Below are positions 41,211-54,800 of a stretch of DNA of 64,000 nucleotides, piece after piece (the first letter of the stretch is position 1; each line of letters starts with the position of its first letter). The notes beneath the pieces are model-generated. The model was not told where the DNA came from and did no database searches. It saw only the letters and a program-made list of their open reading frames with translations. The translations under genes and the position numbers were made by a program. Source of the stretch: Diploscapter coronatus (Eukaryota > Nematoda > Chromadorea > Rhabditida > Rhabditidae); assembly GCA_964036155.1 (NCBI GenBank), contig OZ038422.1:46213201-46277200 (forward strand), given 5' to 3'.

Positions 41211-44200
41211 TATTGATGATTTATTAGTTTTCAGCATTTACGAAACGATATTCGTTAAAATGGATTTTGTTTCAATAAAATCGTATGATTCATAAAATCC
41301 AAATTTAAAGTGATTTTTCATTTCGTATTGATGAAAACCATGTTCAAAGAAACAGAAAATTCACAAACAATAATTCTAGACAGTTATTATCTTCCCCTTC
41401 AGGTGTCAACAAATTGCAACACTCCTCATTCATTTCATCGATATTCTTTGTCCCTTCTTCTTGAAAGGAAATGCGCGAGTGCGCGAGAGCCCACTTGCCA
41501 GGTCAATCAGACAATATTGTCGTCTCTCGCAACCTAGCCCTGTCTCTGTCTTCTCAGGTACGGCATAGGTCCTAATTAGTATTAGCGATTAGAGGGATCG
41601 CATTGAATAAAGAAGGAGGAGGAGAAAACAATAGAAATCGAGATGAGGACATGTCGAAAACAAGTTGCAAACGCAAATGAGAAAATACGGAAAAGTTGCA
41701 CAAAATCTTAAAAAATCTTATCATAAATGTGGGAAAAGCCATTAAGGGAGGCTAGATTTTAGTAAAAACCCCAACAAGATGACCACATTCCGTAAAAAGT
41801 AGCGATCTAAACGAAAATTAATGGAAGTAAATTTTTTTTGCATTGGGCAGCGCTTCTCATTCATTTGGATAAGTGCCTAATTAGGACAAAAGCCTTCTTC
41901 TATCGAATAGCAAAAACGGCCGCTGGGCGGTAAATATCAGAGATGAGATTGGGTTATGCAACGGCAGAGGTCTGGGAGAGAAGGAGGACGAAGATGGCTA
42001 ATGAATGAATGAATAGTCGAGCCACAACTGAATCATTACAGATATTGAAGTTGAAATGGCACGAAAGTCAATTTGTGGGTAGGTAAAAAATTTTGCACAT
42101 AATTTTTATTTGAAAAAAAATCTAGAAGGTATTCTGTTATGACGTAATGGAATCAGAGATGTATGAACTTTGAATTAGATTTCGATTTTTTAAAATTAAA
42201 ATCTTGTAAAATTTTTAATATAAATTTCATCCCAAAAAATTGATAACGTTGAACTGAACCTGTTCAACGTCATTAAACAAAAATTATGAAACTCATAAAT
42301 CATTCGTAATGGTTCAAGTTGAAATGTGATGAAATTCGTCTGCCTGTAAAACATTTTTTTTTAAATCAAGATCCGCCTTGACCAAAACGAGCTGTCAACT
42401 CGATGGATCGAGGCAATGGGACTTTTGATTGGCATTAAATTGGTACCGATCATAGAAAGGTCGAATTTGGGAGGTGAAAACTGACAATGAGAGAATGAGG
42501 GGCAGAGCGGATAAAGAGGGTTTATGGTTGAATGCTTCTGTAGAAGAGGGAGATGCCCAGGACACCTGCTTGTGGATGCAGAGAATATGCATGAGCCGTT
42601 AAGCCGAAAAAAAAAATTACTGTCGCAAAGAGGAAATGAATAAGAAATTAGCATGAAATCAATTAAATTAGTAAGGAAAGTATTTAGAAAAAAGATCGTT
42701 AAAGTTGCAAGAAAAAAATACAAAACTTCCCAGAAAAATATCAGTAGTGAGTTTTTACTGCAGAAGCTGCACAATTTTTTATAGCATCATAACAATTCAT
42801 CCAGATCTAATGAATGAAAGTTTCCGAAAAAAAAACTTGAGAATGAACGAATTCATAGCCCTAAAATAATAAAAGTGTATTGGGGTGGTGGCACTCGACA
42901 AATTGAGCCGTAAAATTGGCAGCAGGACATCGCTCGGTACTTATTGCAGAAGCAGAGCTAAAACAGCTGTGCGGAATAAAACATCGAGCGTAAAATATTA
43001 AAAACCCAAGAAAAAATTTCAGTGCAAATTTTGGAAGTGGTAATCATACGAATTTGCTAGTAGTTTTGAAATTTCAGCTGGTTGACATTGGGAGCTTTTT
43101 GAAAGAAATTATGAGAATACTAATTCTAGCTGTGTTTCATGCAGAATAGGAATAAAATGCAGATAGTCGCAATTACAGCTCACACTCGTGTTCATAAATC
43201 TCCACACTTCACAAATCATCCACACGAAAAGACGCGAAAAGATAATGCGAATAAGAATAAGCAGAAGACGAAGCCGAAGCGAAGAATAATGGTTGGATCC
43301 GAGATAATGGGCTGGGGAATTCATGAATTCGAATGAAGTCACTATCGGACTGTATGAAAACGGCAAAATCAGATAGGATAAAAACAAGGCACGACACGCG
43401 CAATTGCCGAAAATCATCAGATTAAGGCGGAATTAGCGGATAAGATGTGAGAAATCTCGAGATAAGCTAGTTGCTTGTCATAAGCTAGGATATTTTGATG
43501 AAAAATAATCTGAAGAGTTTGAAAGTTTTGCATAAAATATGAATTCATGCTAAAAATAAACAGATAAATAATGCTGCAAATGAGAAAGAATCGAAAATGC
43601 GAGCAGAAAACTTGAACCTGAGAAAAACGGCATATCAAAGAGAAGAAAGCGGAAAGCTGGAATAAGGAGAGAGCAATCAAAGAAGAGATTTGAAGGAAGA
43701 AACACAAATGCAGAAGAATGAAGCAGGAAAAGAGGACCACAAATATGCACTGAAGCTGGTCAGAATTTTTAGTTGATACCTGGTCTTTTCTAGATTTTTT
43801 TAGTGAAATGTGGATTTTAATAAAATTTGTAGGTCAAGTTTAATGGAAAGCGTGAAAATGTTAAGCTAAGTTAAGGATGGTGAAATGAAGTGCTGCTCAA
43901 AACGACAATCCTAAACTCAATGCTTCACATGAAAAGCGCTAAAAGCGGTGTGTTTTGAATTGAAGCACGCACACTTGAGTATCACGGTCACTCAAAATAT
44001 GCGATGCAAGAATTACGCGCTGATGATGAATTGGGGTTAAGAGTCGCGTCTGTCACTAAATAGCTCGATTGGTTAAAGTTGGACATCCGAACATCGAAAT
44101 CCAAATCCCGAACGCAAATCTGCATTTGACAATGGAGAGTCAAAACGGGAAACTTTGTGTTTGAAAAAAACTGAAAAATGAAAACAATTTGCAATTCAAT

Positions 44201-44465
44201 GGCGCATCCAAAGTTCAGAATAGGGATTTCTGAAGTTGGCGTTAAAATTGAGAAGAAAAAACATGAATATGCTCTGAAAAGAGTAATTCGTGTAATTTAT
44301 CCTCGATCCAAGACCCGTGAAGGCAATAAAACGATAGTCGGATCGCAGGGATGAATACCGGTGTGCACGTAAAAGGCAATGTTGTGCCCGAGTCCTAAAG
44401 AGGGAAATGGGAGCGGTCGTTAGTGTTTGATTAGAAGAACCCCTCCCTATGTTACAAGCATGTGC

Positions 44466-44700
44466 GCAAACATGCAAACACATCCCCTAATATCGAACAC
44501 TGCTATTCCCACCTGCGCCTCGCATTTGCATAGGAGGCGGAGTCATCCTCTGCGTCTCTCACGCATCCATATGTTAGGCCATATTACGAGCATGCAAACA
44601 TATCTTGCTCTTCCCACCTGCTTCTTGCATGAATTTGCATATTCCTTTCGCTCTCTACGCTGCTCATTTCTTCGTTCCGTCCCTTCCCCGTTCCGGGTTT
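44466..44700. promoter_or_regulatory. Candidate enhancer: repeated CATGCAAACA / CCCACCTGC / ATTTGCAT array
   Basis: Two successive sets of the same three words in the same order: CATGCAAACA at 44471 and 44591; TTCCCACCTGC (E-box CACCTG) at 44506 and 44611; octamer ATTTGCAT at 44524 and 44633. The stretch is pyrimidine-rich on the + strand, against the local trend, and has more CpG than its surroundings (CGCGCGCGCG follows at about 44735). The pattern suggests binding sites for POU, forkhead or E-box factors. The target would most likely be the LamG receptor or the lectin gene. Confidence 0.45.
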
Positions 44701-47700
44701 CATGCGCAAAATGACCGTCCTAAGCAAACAGAACGCGCGCGCGCGAGCAGTCAACGCCGCCTAAACAGGCCAAATTCTCAATTCACACGACCAAAGTGCC
44801 GACAATAGAATGATCGAAACCGCGAGATTACGAATTGAAATTTCATGTTAGCGGGAATTTATGAATAAATTTTTTTTTATTTGTAGTTGAGCAGAATAGA
44901 CATGTCGCATCAAAATGATAATCATTGTGCAGGAATAATATATTTTGAATATAGTGCATTAATGAAAGTATTTCAGTTTGATGAATTGAAGGAATATCAT
45001 TGATCTTCAGAGAAATAAATATTGCAGAAAAGTGAATGGCGATTATGTCTGCAGAGCTACCGTGTTTGGATAAGGTATAAGATAAGATGGGATAAACCAA
45101 TTGTGCCAAGAGATACCTACAAATGGATAGATCTGATGAAGAGGCAAAGACAAGTAGTGAAGAAGCTTCATCTAGAGGAGGGACATTCAAAGACAGAAGA
45201 GTGAAGGGTCAAGTCGTTGATGTTGACAAACACGGACAAACAGAGACGTAGGCTATAAGACAATTAGTATTGTATCGAGAAGAATGCATATGAGTCAAAA
45301 GAAGCACAATGCGAAAACTGAACTGAGGTGGGGAAAGCGATCTTTTTTTTCTAAAAGTTTCAATTTTCATATCAGAATTGATGACCAAATTTTTCTTCGA
45401 TACAAAATTTGATACCGGAATTGCAATTTGCCGATCCTGATCAGGGATAGGACATTTTGATGGGATTTTGTCGGATAAAAGGATGTTGTCGGAAGATTTC
45501 CCCTTGATGGAAGATGCTAACGGCGAGTGGATGTGAATAGACTAATGGAAACATATATCATCAGGATAAAGGAGGGCGGTACGGAAACGGAGATAATGAG
45601 GAGAATTATCGGAAATTATGATGGCTATTGGTTTAGGATAATATTTAGCATGAAAACTCAGGAAAACATGAAGTTTTTGAATTTTTTCACGTGATTTTTG
45701 TAATGCCTCAGACGAAAATTTACTTCTTCGTGAATTTCATATGGTCACTAGGTAAGCATAAGCTTGGAAATTGCTGCCTTGATGATGATAATGGGTGTTT
45801 GAAATGAAGATATGCAGGAAGAGACGAGCTAAATGTGCGTGTGTAGGGCTGCTAATGATGGCAAAAGGACTGTGAGAAAATGAAGAGGAATTGCCACGGG
45901 GCACTGCACCAATGCACACCGACAATTATAATTAGCGAGGGATTGTGATGCTAGAAAGAGTACGAACACAGATAGGCAAATCAAGCAGACACAAATGAAG
46001 ATAATACGGAAATTGTAGAAGGATAAATCAAACATTGTGATTTTACGAATTTGAATCAGTTCCTAAATTATTATTGGCATAAGTGAAAATATATCGCACG
46101 GACAGATTTGGAAGCTTTCGAAGATTTAGAATCGGACTTCGAACTATATTGGTAGAAAATTAAAAAAAAAAAAGTTACGAATAATGGATGCTTAGACAAA
46201 AAATCTAATCAATGCTAAAATACATTATCGTTAACCTAATTTTTCGAGGAAAGCTGATGTTTCGTCGAAAGCGAAAATATTCAGATTCCGCATTAGACAT
46301 GGATTAGGTAATGGAGTGAAATTTAACGTGTGAAAATAGCCCATCAGAGAAAGCAGTGACAGTCAAAATGGTGGTCGTAATCGTGTCAAAAAGCGAAGAA
46401 AATACAGGGGAAATGCCAATGAAGGACTGACATAACAGCGGGCAGAAGGGGCATTAGAATTAGCTGCGATTTTCGAGGCAGAGAAGGAACATCATAGTGA
46501 CATAAGGCGACAGGGCAAAAACTACTGATCAAAAGATATTTGAGCCGAATATGCAAGAGGTAATTAGGGTAATTCCATAGGATAAATATGGTTTTTAGAT
46601 ACGGTTTTTGTACAGCGTAGTATGAATTCGAACGTGCAAAATTGTTATTCAGAAATGCTTCGGACCTGAATATGGTGAAAATTTTCCTAGTGCAGCTATT
46701 TGGGATTCTCAACAAACATATATTCCAAATCAAAATATGAAGATAGGTTAGAGGAAAATAAGACTGAAACTCGGTTGCACGAAACTCTTTGAACTGGGAA
46801 CACGGGAGAATTTGACCATGCATTATTCAGCAATTCGGACCTCTGCACAGATTAAATGCAGATGTAGCAGAGAAATGCCGAGAAGAAGAGGTATACTCGG
46901 GGAAGAGAACGAGAAAATTGGAGAATGATAAAGAAGAGTAGAACGGACAGAGGGTGAGAGTGCATTTGGCACATTCGTTACAACTTCTTAATGACACAGC
47001 GTGAGTATTTCTTGCCTACTTTAGTAGAGTACGAGATTTTGGAAATTGAATTATTTGTCTGAGAAAAAAGTCTTGAAATGTAAAAAATTAGTTATTTTCT
47101 AAAGAAGACTTTGCGAAAAAAAACAGAACCAATTCATTTTTCTCTAAATTGCAATAATAATACTAATCTCGGTAAAAATTTATAAAGTTCGAAATATTCC
47201 TAAATGGAATATGAACTTTCAAAGGGACACGACACATCTTCATCAATCATGCTTGGGAATTCAAATGTCCGACAATATAGCGTTGGTTGATTTGAATTTG
47301 TCGCTTTGTTATTACAAGAGGATGTCGGTTGCATGGAAATGTTGCACTGCGGAACTGCGGCAATTTGCAAGCATTTCAAGGCTATCAGATCGAATGTCAA
47401 ATGTTCCGACTGCATTTCTACTAGATCATATCAGAGAGACACAACACGTGTCGATATGATGGAATAGGAGAGGGGGCATATAGCAAATCCTGAGGGATTG
47501 GGAAATTTACTAGCAGATAAATCTTATCTTCATCAACAAGTAATAAATAAACAAGACAATTGAAGCATGACAAGATGAAAGATGAATATGAAAATTGAGC
47601 TGATTTATGAAAATTCCAGATAATATAGCCAAAAATAACAATTGAAAAATTTAGGTAACATGAAATAATAAATAGGATAGGAGAATAGATCGATTATGAC

Positions 47701-48310
47701 AATTTTCAAATATTTATCGGTAGAAAAGTTATACACAAGATTGCGTGAAATTCCCTACGAAAACTTCCATAAACTAAAAGAAAATTTACAAAATTACAAT
47801 GAGAGTTATTCCGACAGCAAAACTAATAAAATAAAATTCACTTCAAGTCAATCACTTCAGAAGCTGCTATTTTTGCATAGATTCTCGGAAGATGAAGAAA
47901 CATAGATATCAAATCCCGAATAAAGCCCGAAAGAGATGCAAAGTAAGGAAGAGTTTGGAAGGGAGGGGAAAGAGGCCAGAGTGTGAAGGAACTGCAACCA
48001 ATCCCTGGAGGGAAGAGTAAATCAGCATAGAAGTATGCCTGATTACTAGACATGAGTTTACGAGATACTGCGAAATGAAATATCGAGATTTTAATTGTGG
48101 AAATGGTCGATATTTACCAATTTTCCCCAAATTATCGAGCAAAGATCAGAGATGCCTACAGATACCGAAAAATTGTACCTGTACCTGTATTAAATTCGAA
48201 ATTTTCGTACCTTTTACTTTTCCTAACTATGGGCAATATAAATTTCGCCATACTTGTTGCCTACCTTTTTCCATAATTAAGATAAAATGTCGTACTTGTA
48301 CCTTACCCGG

Positions 48311-48427
48311 GAAATTACTATTTGACGGAGTATATCTTTTCCACACTATTTCTTTCAGCTTTCATTCTCTCATCTATCTCTAACTATAGAGCCCCACAAT
48401 CCGTCACTTCGTCATTTAGTAATTGCC
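48311..48427 (+). mobile_element. MITE copy, ATGACG family, in the desert
   Basis: Left end GAAATTACTATTTGACGGAG; right end CTTCGTCATTTAGTAATTGC, complementary with few mismatches. The core shows TTTCCACACTATTTCTTTC and ATCTCTAACTATAG. This copy shows that the family termini extend further out than the 18 bases seen at 27214. A preceding stretch (48170-48310) has several GTACCT words and TTTTCCTAACTATGG, perhaps a second, decayed copy. Confidence 0.6.
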
Positions 48428-50989
48428 TCTTACTCGTGGACATCTCGGGGAAAAATGGAATGAAAATTCTTTTAAAATGCAAGATAATCTTCATCTTCAT
48501 ATTATTTTGTCTATTTTAAAACAAGATATGGTCAGTAAAAGAAACGAAACCGAGTTTCTTATTTAAAAAGTATCCCACAACTTATTACATTTTGCACTAA
48601 TTGTACACATTCAATTTCTGACCACTGGTCTCTAAAATACAAAATATAGTGTGAAAATGGACATGTAACATAAATAAATACACGAGCATGAAGATGTAAG
48701 CTGAGAATGAACGTCCATTTGACTGAGCAAAGAGTGGAAAACACGCTATTTTGAAAGCTGTCGGACGGTTTACTTCAAACATGTGCGCGTTCCTCTGCAT
48801 CTCTACGCATATGCAGATTGCTTCGCGGTGTTCCATTTTCCATTTCCAAAATGTGTTTATTCTTTTATTTTCTCTCGTCCACTTTCAGAAACGTTGACCC
48901 AAGACGTGCTTTGAATGAATAAGTGAATCGAGTAAAGTGCGTGGATAGAGAGACTATTTTCATCCACTTATGAAAAAACGATCCAAACTTCTTTTTGCTG
49001 TGGGAGATTTATTTCGGTAAAATACACGTTTGTGTTTAGATTCTTTTATGGCTCAAGGTTTCTCTTTTACTTTAAGTGCGAAATTTGAGTAAGTATAAAT
49101 GTTTATGGCTTAGAAGAAATATTGAACTATTCGAAAACTTTCGATATTGTAAGGGTAGAGTATCTGCTCTAAATTGTTTTTATTATGTCGTAAGAAGAAT
49201 TGATATTTTTCAAAATGTTACAAATCAATGTTTGGCTCGCTGAAGACTTGGATCAACTGACCCTGAATGTTCACTTTGGCAAGCAGTGGATGATTGCGGG
49301 ATTGGGATTTTCCTGTGCCTAAGACTTGGCCTGTGAAAGGAGGGGGGTCGCTTAAGTGGCCACCCTAGGATCGGTCAGAGGGATGCGCACGCGTGCATTG
49401 CGAATAGCGCATAAGCATGAAAGCATCGAGGAAGGGGAATGGAGAAACCCATTAATGGGCCAATTGACAGATGGGGATGGACAGAAAAGCTTGGAGAATG
49501 GGTCGGAGAAGGGAAGAGACTGTAGAAATGCGCAACACATGAATAAAAAGCCGACGACGGACATATTTAGAGAGATTTAGCAGAGTAGTTATGCGTGAAA
49601 AACAAATAATTAACAAAAAAAAGTTCTACCAACAAGTATACAAAGGTTAAATTATTCTTGATGATATTCAAAATAGCAAATTTTTAATGGGTCTATGGCG
49701 AGCAAAAAGATTTATGGAATTCTAAATGCAAATGAAAGCATAATAAAAATGAATAAAATTAATCAGCAAAACTCAAAATGCCCCGAATATTTCCTAAATT
49801 TCCAAATGAGCCATATCCAGTTAATCGGTGCTCAATTCTCGAGGCACTTTAGAGGCGAAACGGGGGTGGATAATTGCCATATTCAGTTTACAAACAGACA
49901 GACTGCAGCAGCACATAGCCTGAGGCCTGGGAAACTGTTGTTTGGAAGCAGAAGGCAGATGGCTGGTTGGAGGAAGAGAACTATGAGAGACTGCCAAACA
50001 TACGTACATACAAACAGATAGATACGGCATAAAGCAGAGAGCACAGAGCAGATATCCTAGAGTCGCCAACACTCACAACATCACCATATACACTATCAAT
50101 TATTCACGCCCGTGACCACCAAAAACAGGCTAAGTCAAGACTGAAAGAAGAAAGGACGAATGGTCAGGAAAACGCAGAAAAAAAACCAGGCGAATATAAT
50201 TTTATTTTATTATTTTAAAACGTACAAATGCAAAGAAAAATAATCTAAAAATTGTAACTTTGAAAAATGCAAATTAAAATAATGACAAAAGCAATAAATC
50301 CCGAAAATGAATGAAGCTTTTTGCCGTAAGAGGAATGAAGGAAACCTCCATGAAACACGGATATTCGTGAGAGAAACAAAGAAATAAAAAAGGCGACAGA
50401 GTGACCGCGAGAAAATGAAGAATGAGCAAAGAGATGCTGCAACAAAATGAGCAATGACATGAGAAGTAGCCGCAGGCGGCCTTTTTATGGGAGATTTATA
50501 CCTGAAAATAGATAGCTAGTCATTCTTTATAGAGGCATTATCACAGAGCATTCCCTGCATATCATTGGATGAAAATCATTAAAAATATAAAGATAGAATT
50601 TTTATTTCATTTGATCTATCTGAGTTGTAGCTTTTGCAACCGATTTGAAGTTAGAGAATGAGAAAATGCATGTTTAGAAAATTGTAAAAAAAATCCTGAA
50701 TTCGATAATTCATTTTCTTCAGATTTAGCTCAGCTACAGTACCCAAAAAGAATATCGATAACCTGAGCTTGTGAAGTTGTTTTGACATTTCTCGAATTAC
50801 CAGTTATTACAGTGCAAATATTACCGACAAATTTACGATAATCTAGCTTGCTCGAATGTCCTCTGAGGCTGATGACAATGCAATATGCCATTGTCTATTC
50901 TTCACGAACGCACATTTATCCACATTTATGCAATCCAATAAATTCAGCAATAAACCGTTCAATGCACATCACTTGACCCCATACATGCA

Positions 50990-51003
50990 TACACACACAC
51001 ACA
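50990..51003. repeat. AC dinucleotide microsatellite
   Basis: A run of about seven AC units in non-coding DNA. Confidence 0.6.
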
Positions 51004-51203
51004 GAAACAGGCATATTTATTTGCATCATAGCTTGAGCACACGCAGAAAATTTATCCGAATAAATAAAATGGCATTAATTTCGATAAGAAATACAGTTCC
51101 TGTAGAGTTATCTCTGAAAGCTTGAGTAAAACTGTATTTCATTTTTCTCCTGCTTTATCCAAAGACGAGGAACGAAGAGTGGTATGGGATGAAGACTGCT
51201 TGG

Positions 51204-51389
51204 GTGTGTTTGATGATTGTCTGACGGACCAATAGACAGGCGGGTTGCATGGCTGCTACTCGTTCACTTTATCATACACTTTCTCCATTATTCCGTTGAT
51301 CAAATCTTGATTCAAGTGCTGAAATTATGAGAGCTTTTACTCTGAAATGATACTTTCGAAACATCACCGAATGTTCGTGATTTTTATTA
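51204..51389 (-). repeat. Tandem duplicate of the lectin gene's last exon (outer copy)
   Basis: About 180 bases match 51692-51866, the proximal last exon with its flanks. On the minus strand the acceptor TAATTTCAG is kept and the reading is HLNQDLINGIMEKVYDKVNE with TAG at 51256-51258. Compared with the proximal copy, Glu-Val-Cys becomes Lys-Val-Tyr. It could be an alternative last exon or a decaying copy. The two stops are 476 bases apart. Confidence 0.8.
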
Positions 51390-51691
51390 TCCATTTCGAA
51401 AATGGTAAAAAGCATTGAAATCAGTAAAAATCGAACTTTATTATGAACCAAATTTTATCCATCAGATTTCCCATTTCAAAATCCACTTGCGCCCTCGGCA
51501 TAAATAATTTTTTTCAATTATATTTTTTATTTGTGTTTATTTTTATCAGAAACTTCTATTCACTATTCAAGTATTTATTTTATGCCCCTAGTAGTGAGTT
51601 GATGGATGAATCATGGTCGTCTCTGATTTTTGGACTCCCATTTAGGTCGTTGCATGGTTTATAGGTCAGTGAAACGGAGAGGGGGCTCGGG

Positions 51692-51866
51692 GGTCTTTGA
51701 CTTATTGTCTGACGGGCGGGTTGCAAGGCTGCTACTCGTTCACTTTATCACACACTTCCTCCATTATTCCGTTGATCAAGTCTTGGTTCAAGTGCTGAAA
51801 TTATGAGAATTTTTACTCTGACATGATACTTTCGAAACATCGCCGAATGTTCATGATTTTTATTCG
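51692..51866 (-). repeat. Last lectin exon, proximal copy of the tandem duplication
   Basis: Homologous to 51204-51389. It encodes HLNQDLINGIMEEVCDKVNE and stop, and is taken as the default end because it is nearest and keeps the Cys. Flanking sequence is also duplicated (TGATACTTTCGAAACATC in both), so the event copied genomic DNA and not only an mRNA. Confidence 0.8.
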
Positions 51867-54800
51867 ATCAAACAAGATAAAATAGTCTAGACTAAAACAT
51901 GAAGAGATGCATAAACGAAAATACTCAGTGTAAAACAATATTAGTTTGTAGAAATGAAGATAATGAAAAATGTTTCAAAATCCAAAGCTGATGCTAATTC
52001 AGTGTATTTCTACATGCGTTATTGGACATATTCTGTTATTTTTGCTCGTTTCAGATTGAAGCAAATTTTAGTGTCCGTTCACTATACTCTGTTGCTTATG
52101 TAACTTCGTAGAGTTTTCAAATTCTCGATAAAATAATCAACTCACTTCGAAACTCATGACCGGAAAATAACGATTCATGGCGGCTTTATCATAATTGCTG
52201 CCCAGAATGATTTGCATTTGGTCAACTCGGAGACTTTTTCCAATTCCAATGCCATACATCTTATTGCCAGGCTTGCTGATGAACTAAATTCGAAGACGTA
52301 AATATTTGCATCGAGCTAACAGTTACACATTGCCGCGAGTGATTCTAAACATGAGTGCATCCCTACTAAGAAGATAAAGAATAGAAGTGATGGAAACGTG
52401 TTTGGAAGAAAAATGCTCGAATCGAACAGCGTTGATGAGCACATACATCGTGATAAACTTTCCCTCCAATATCCTCAATAGGAGTAGCCCTATTAGGCCC
52501 ATCCGATCCCGGCTCTCCATCTGTTATCTGTAACGAAAAATTATCTACTCTTTCTGAATATTTTACATTATATTTGAATTCTTACCAAGAACAATAGTTT
52601 CCGCTCAGCAGTTGTTTCCAGCTAAAAAGTATTAAACTTGAATATATTTTTGAGTATTGCTGCAAGGGGTTTTAATTAAATTCATAAAACTAATCTTAAC
52701 AAAGTAAAATTGACTAAGAATTCGATACTAAAAATGATCTAAACGATGAGCTGTTCATTTTGATAACAAATATACTCTATCCTATTGTAATTCCATCCTA
52801 TAACATGACCTTTGCTAGTGAGAATTTTTTAAGTGAACTTTGACTAAATCCTTGAGGTGTGATTGTGGTTGAACTTACATTGAGTAAGCGTATTCCTTCA
52901 CTAATGCCTTTCAGAGTGGGTGTCCATCCATTGCATGACTCTGGATTCCAATCAGAATCGGGAAACCTTGGAAACCAATCGTTGTCACAAGTCGAACCGT
53001 AACCATAGTCTTGCATTGGTATTTTTGTCGAGTCTATATCATAACTCAAAGGCGCTGAAAACTTGTAATAAATCATTGGAAAACGATTTTTATCAATATA
53101 TTTTATAGTGCAGGCCAGAAGAATAGAATCAAGTATATGAATGTTTACTATTCTTAAACTATTCACATAGGATCGAATCAGGCAGAATATTTTGGGCTTT
53201 CATGCCACGTTCCCTTCAAGATGTGTACCAAATTTCATTTAGATTAGTTTGCCATAGAAGCTAAACAAAACATTCAACAATATCGTGCATAGTGTCATAC
53301 TTTTGATCACCATTGTAGACGGAAAAATAAAATAGAAAGAAGACATAATGATGCGCTATGGATCATACAGCAATTTGGTAAAAGTCACAGTAGCTCACTT
53401 AGTCGGAGGGCGGTCTTTATTCATCAAAACTTTTGGTGAATAACGACCTATACTCCATTCAGGTATCTATGATCTTCATAGATCCACTGGTCTGTAATTA
53501 TTCTAGAAATTTTTAATAAAGAAATAACAGCATACGATAACCGAAGAAAGTGACGCCCATTCGTAGCTTATTCTGGATCTGAGTGATGATCGCGCAACCG
53601 AGGCGCATAACGAACCTCTTAATGTCCTGACAGTTGTCTCCAAGGGATCCGCTCCTGTCGACTACCAACTCGACTGACACGCTCTTCATTTCGCGCGTAC
53701 AACTTGTACACAGTTCACCCTGTAAGGATTTCCCTCATTACTTCCATTTTGTGAAATTATTTCGACTCACTCTTCTGAATTGATTCGTAGCTTTCTTCCC
53801 TTCAGGAGTATCCCGAAAGTCCTAAAACGAGCTCATCGTTGAAAAGAACTAGCTTTTTTTATCGTCTTTCATAATTTCTTTTCTCACTGTGTACGAATTC
53901 TCGCATTTGCACGATGCGGTGGCAGTATCGTACTGGGCGTGTTTGCTGCAGATACTTGAGGGGTCGTATGGGGTCGTATCGGGCTTGTCTGAAATTATCT
54001 CATACGAACAAATAGAATATTTAGAAAAGTCCTAGTCTCAAAGTATCGATTCAAACGGATAGTAAAAGAAGGTTTGAAATTCAGTCAATGATTCATACTA
54101 ACCAGTGCAGAAGAGTGGAGCGCGGAAGAAGGAAGGCATATCAACGAGTCCGTTGGCCGTGCTATCCAGAACGATGCGATGTCTGATTCCGTCCGCACAG
54201 GCAGAGGCAGGATAATTCGGCGCCCAGAGTCCCGGATCCATTTTATGCTGATCCAGCTTGCCACTTGGATTGAACCTTCCGGTCTGAAAATGCGCAATTT
54301 TAGAGATACTTTCTAAATGATGCCACGGAAAAGACGTGAGTTTTTCTTATACGTATTATCAAATAAAGACTCAGGGTAGACGATTTATATTGCAACTCTT
54401 TTTCCTATTTCAAAGATTAAATTATGTTATCTCAGGTTAATATTGGCTTAGACTAACCGACGTATCGAATGGCGGAGTGACGAATGGATAATGTCGGCCG
54501 AGCACTGTTCTCGAATCATCGCTGAGCGCTGTGTTGCAGCTCTTTCCCCGATTGATTCTGTCCTTCTCCGATGGATGTGGATCATTGGCAGATGAGTTGG
54601 GATCATAGAAGTGGACAGGAACTGATGCATACTTTATGTTGTAGTTCTGGAATGATAGTTTCACATCATCAGGAGTCGATCATAATTTGTATTTTTGTTT
54701 CAAGCTAAAAGCCTATTAGTTATTTTTTGTTGATCAGACTCAGGGAGGACTTTTAAGTCAGGACGATCGTGCGACTTACTCCTTATAATATTTCCTTCGC

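Larger units (their letters stand above)
33489..51203. other. Gene desert, mostly purine-rich on the + strand
   Basis: Some 17.7 kb with almost no coding signal; open frames here are mostly Phe/Ser/Leu-rich products of the base skew. From about 36 to 50 kb the + strand is clearly A/G-rich (many GAAAA, GAATGA and GGAAATG words), meaning T/C-rich if transcribed leftward, as nematode introns are. It lies upstream of the LamG receptor start and may include its promoter, distal 5' exons or a giant first intron. A small gene candidate, two motif clusters and one MITE inside it are listed separately. A CTTT run is at about 34542-34556. Confidence 0.5.

Noticed and set aside
45022..45204. 60-residue open frame with basic, charged composition in the desert
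   Set aside because: No acceptor signal of quality near the ATG, no family resemblance, and the purine-rich strand makes Lys/Arg/Glu-rich frames likely by chance.
47696..47905. 69-residue AT-rich open frame MTIFKYLSVEKLYTRL...
   Set aside because: Looks protein-like at first, but it has no splice acceptor, no family match, and Asn/Lys/Leu richness expected from AT-rich DNA.
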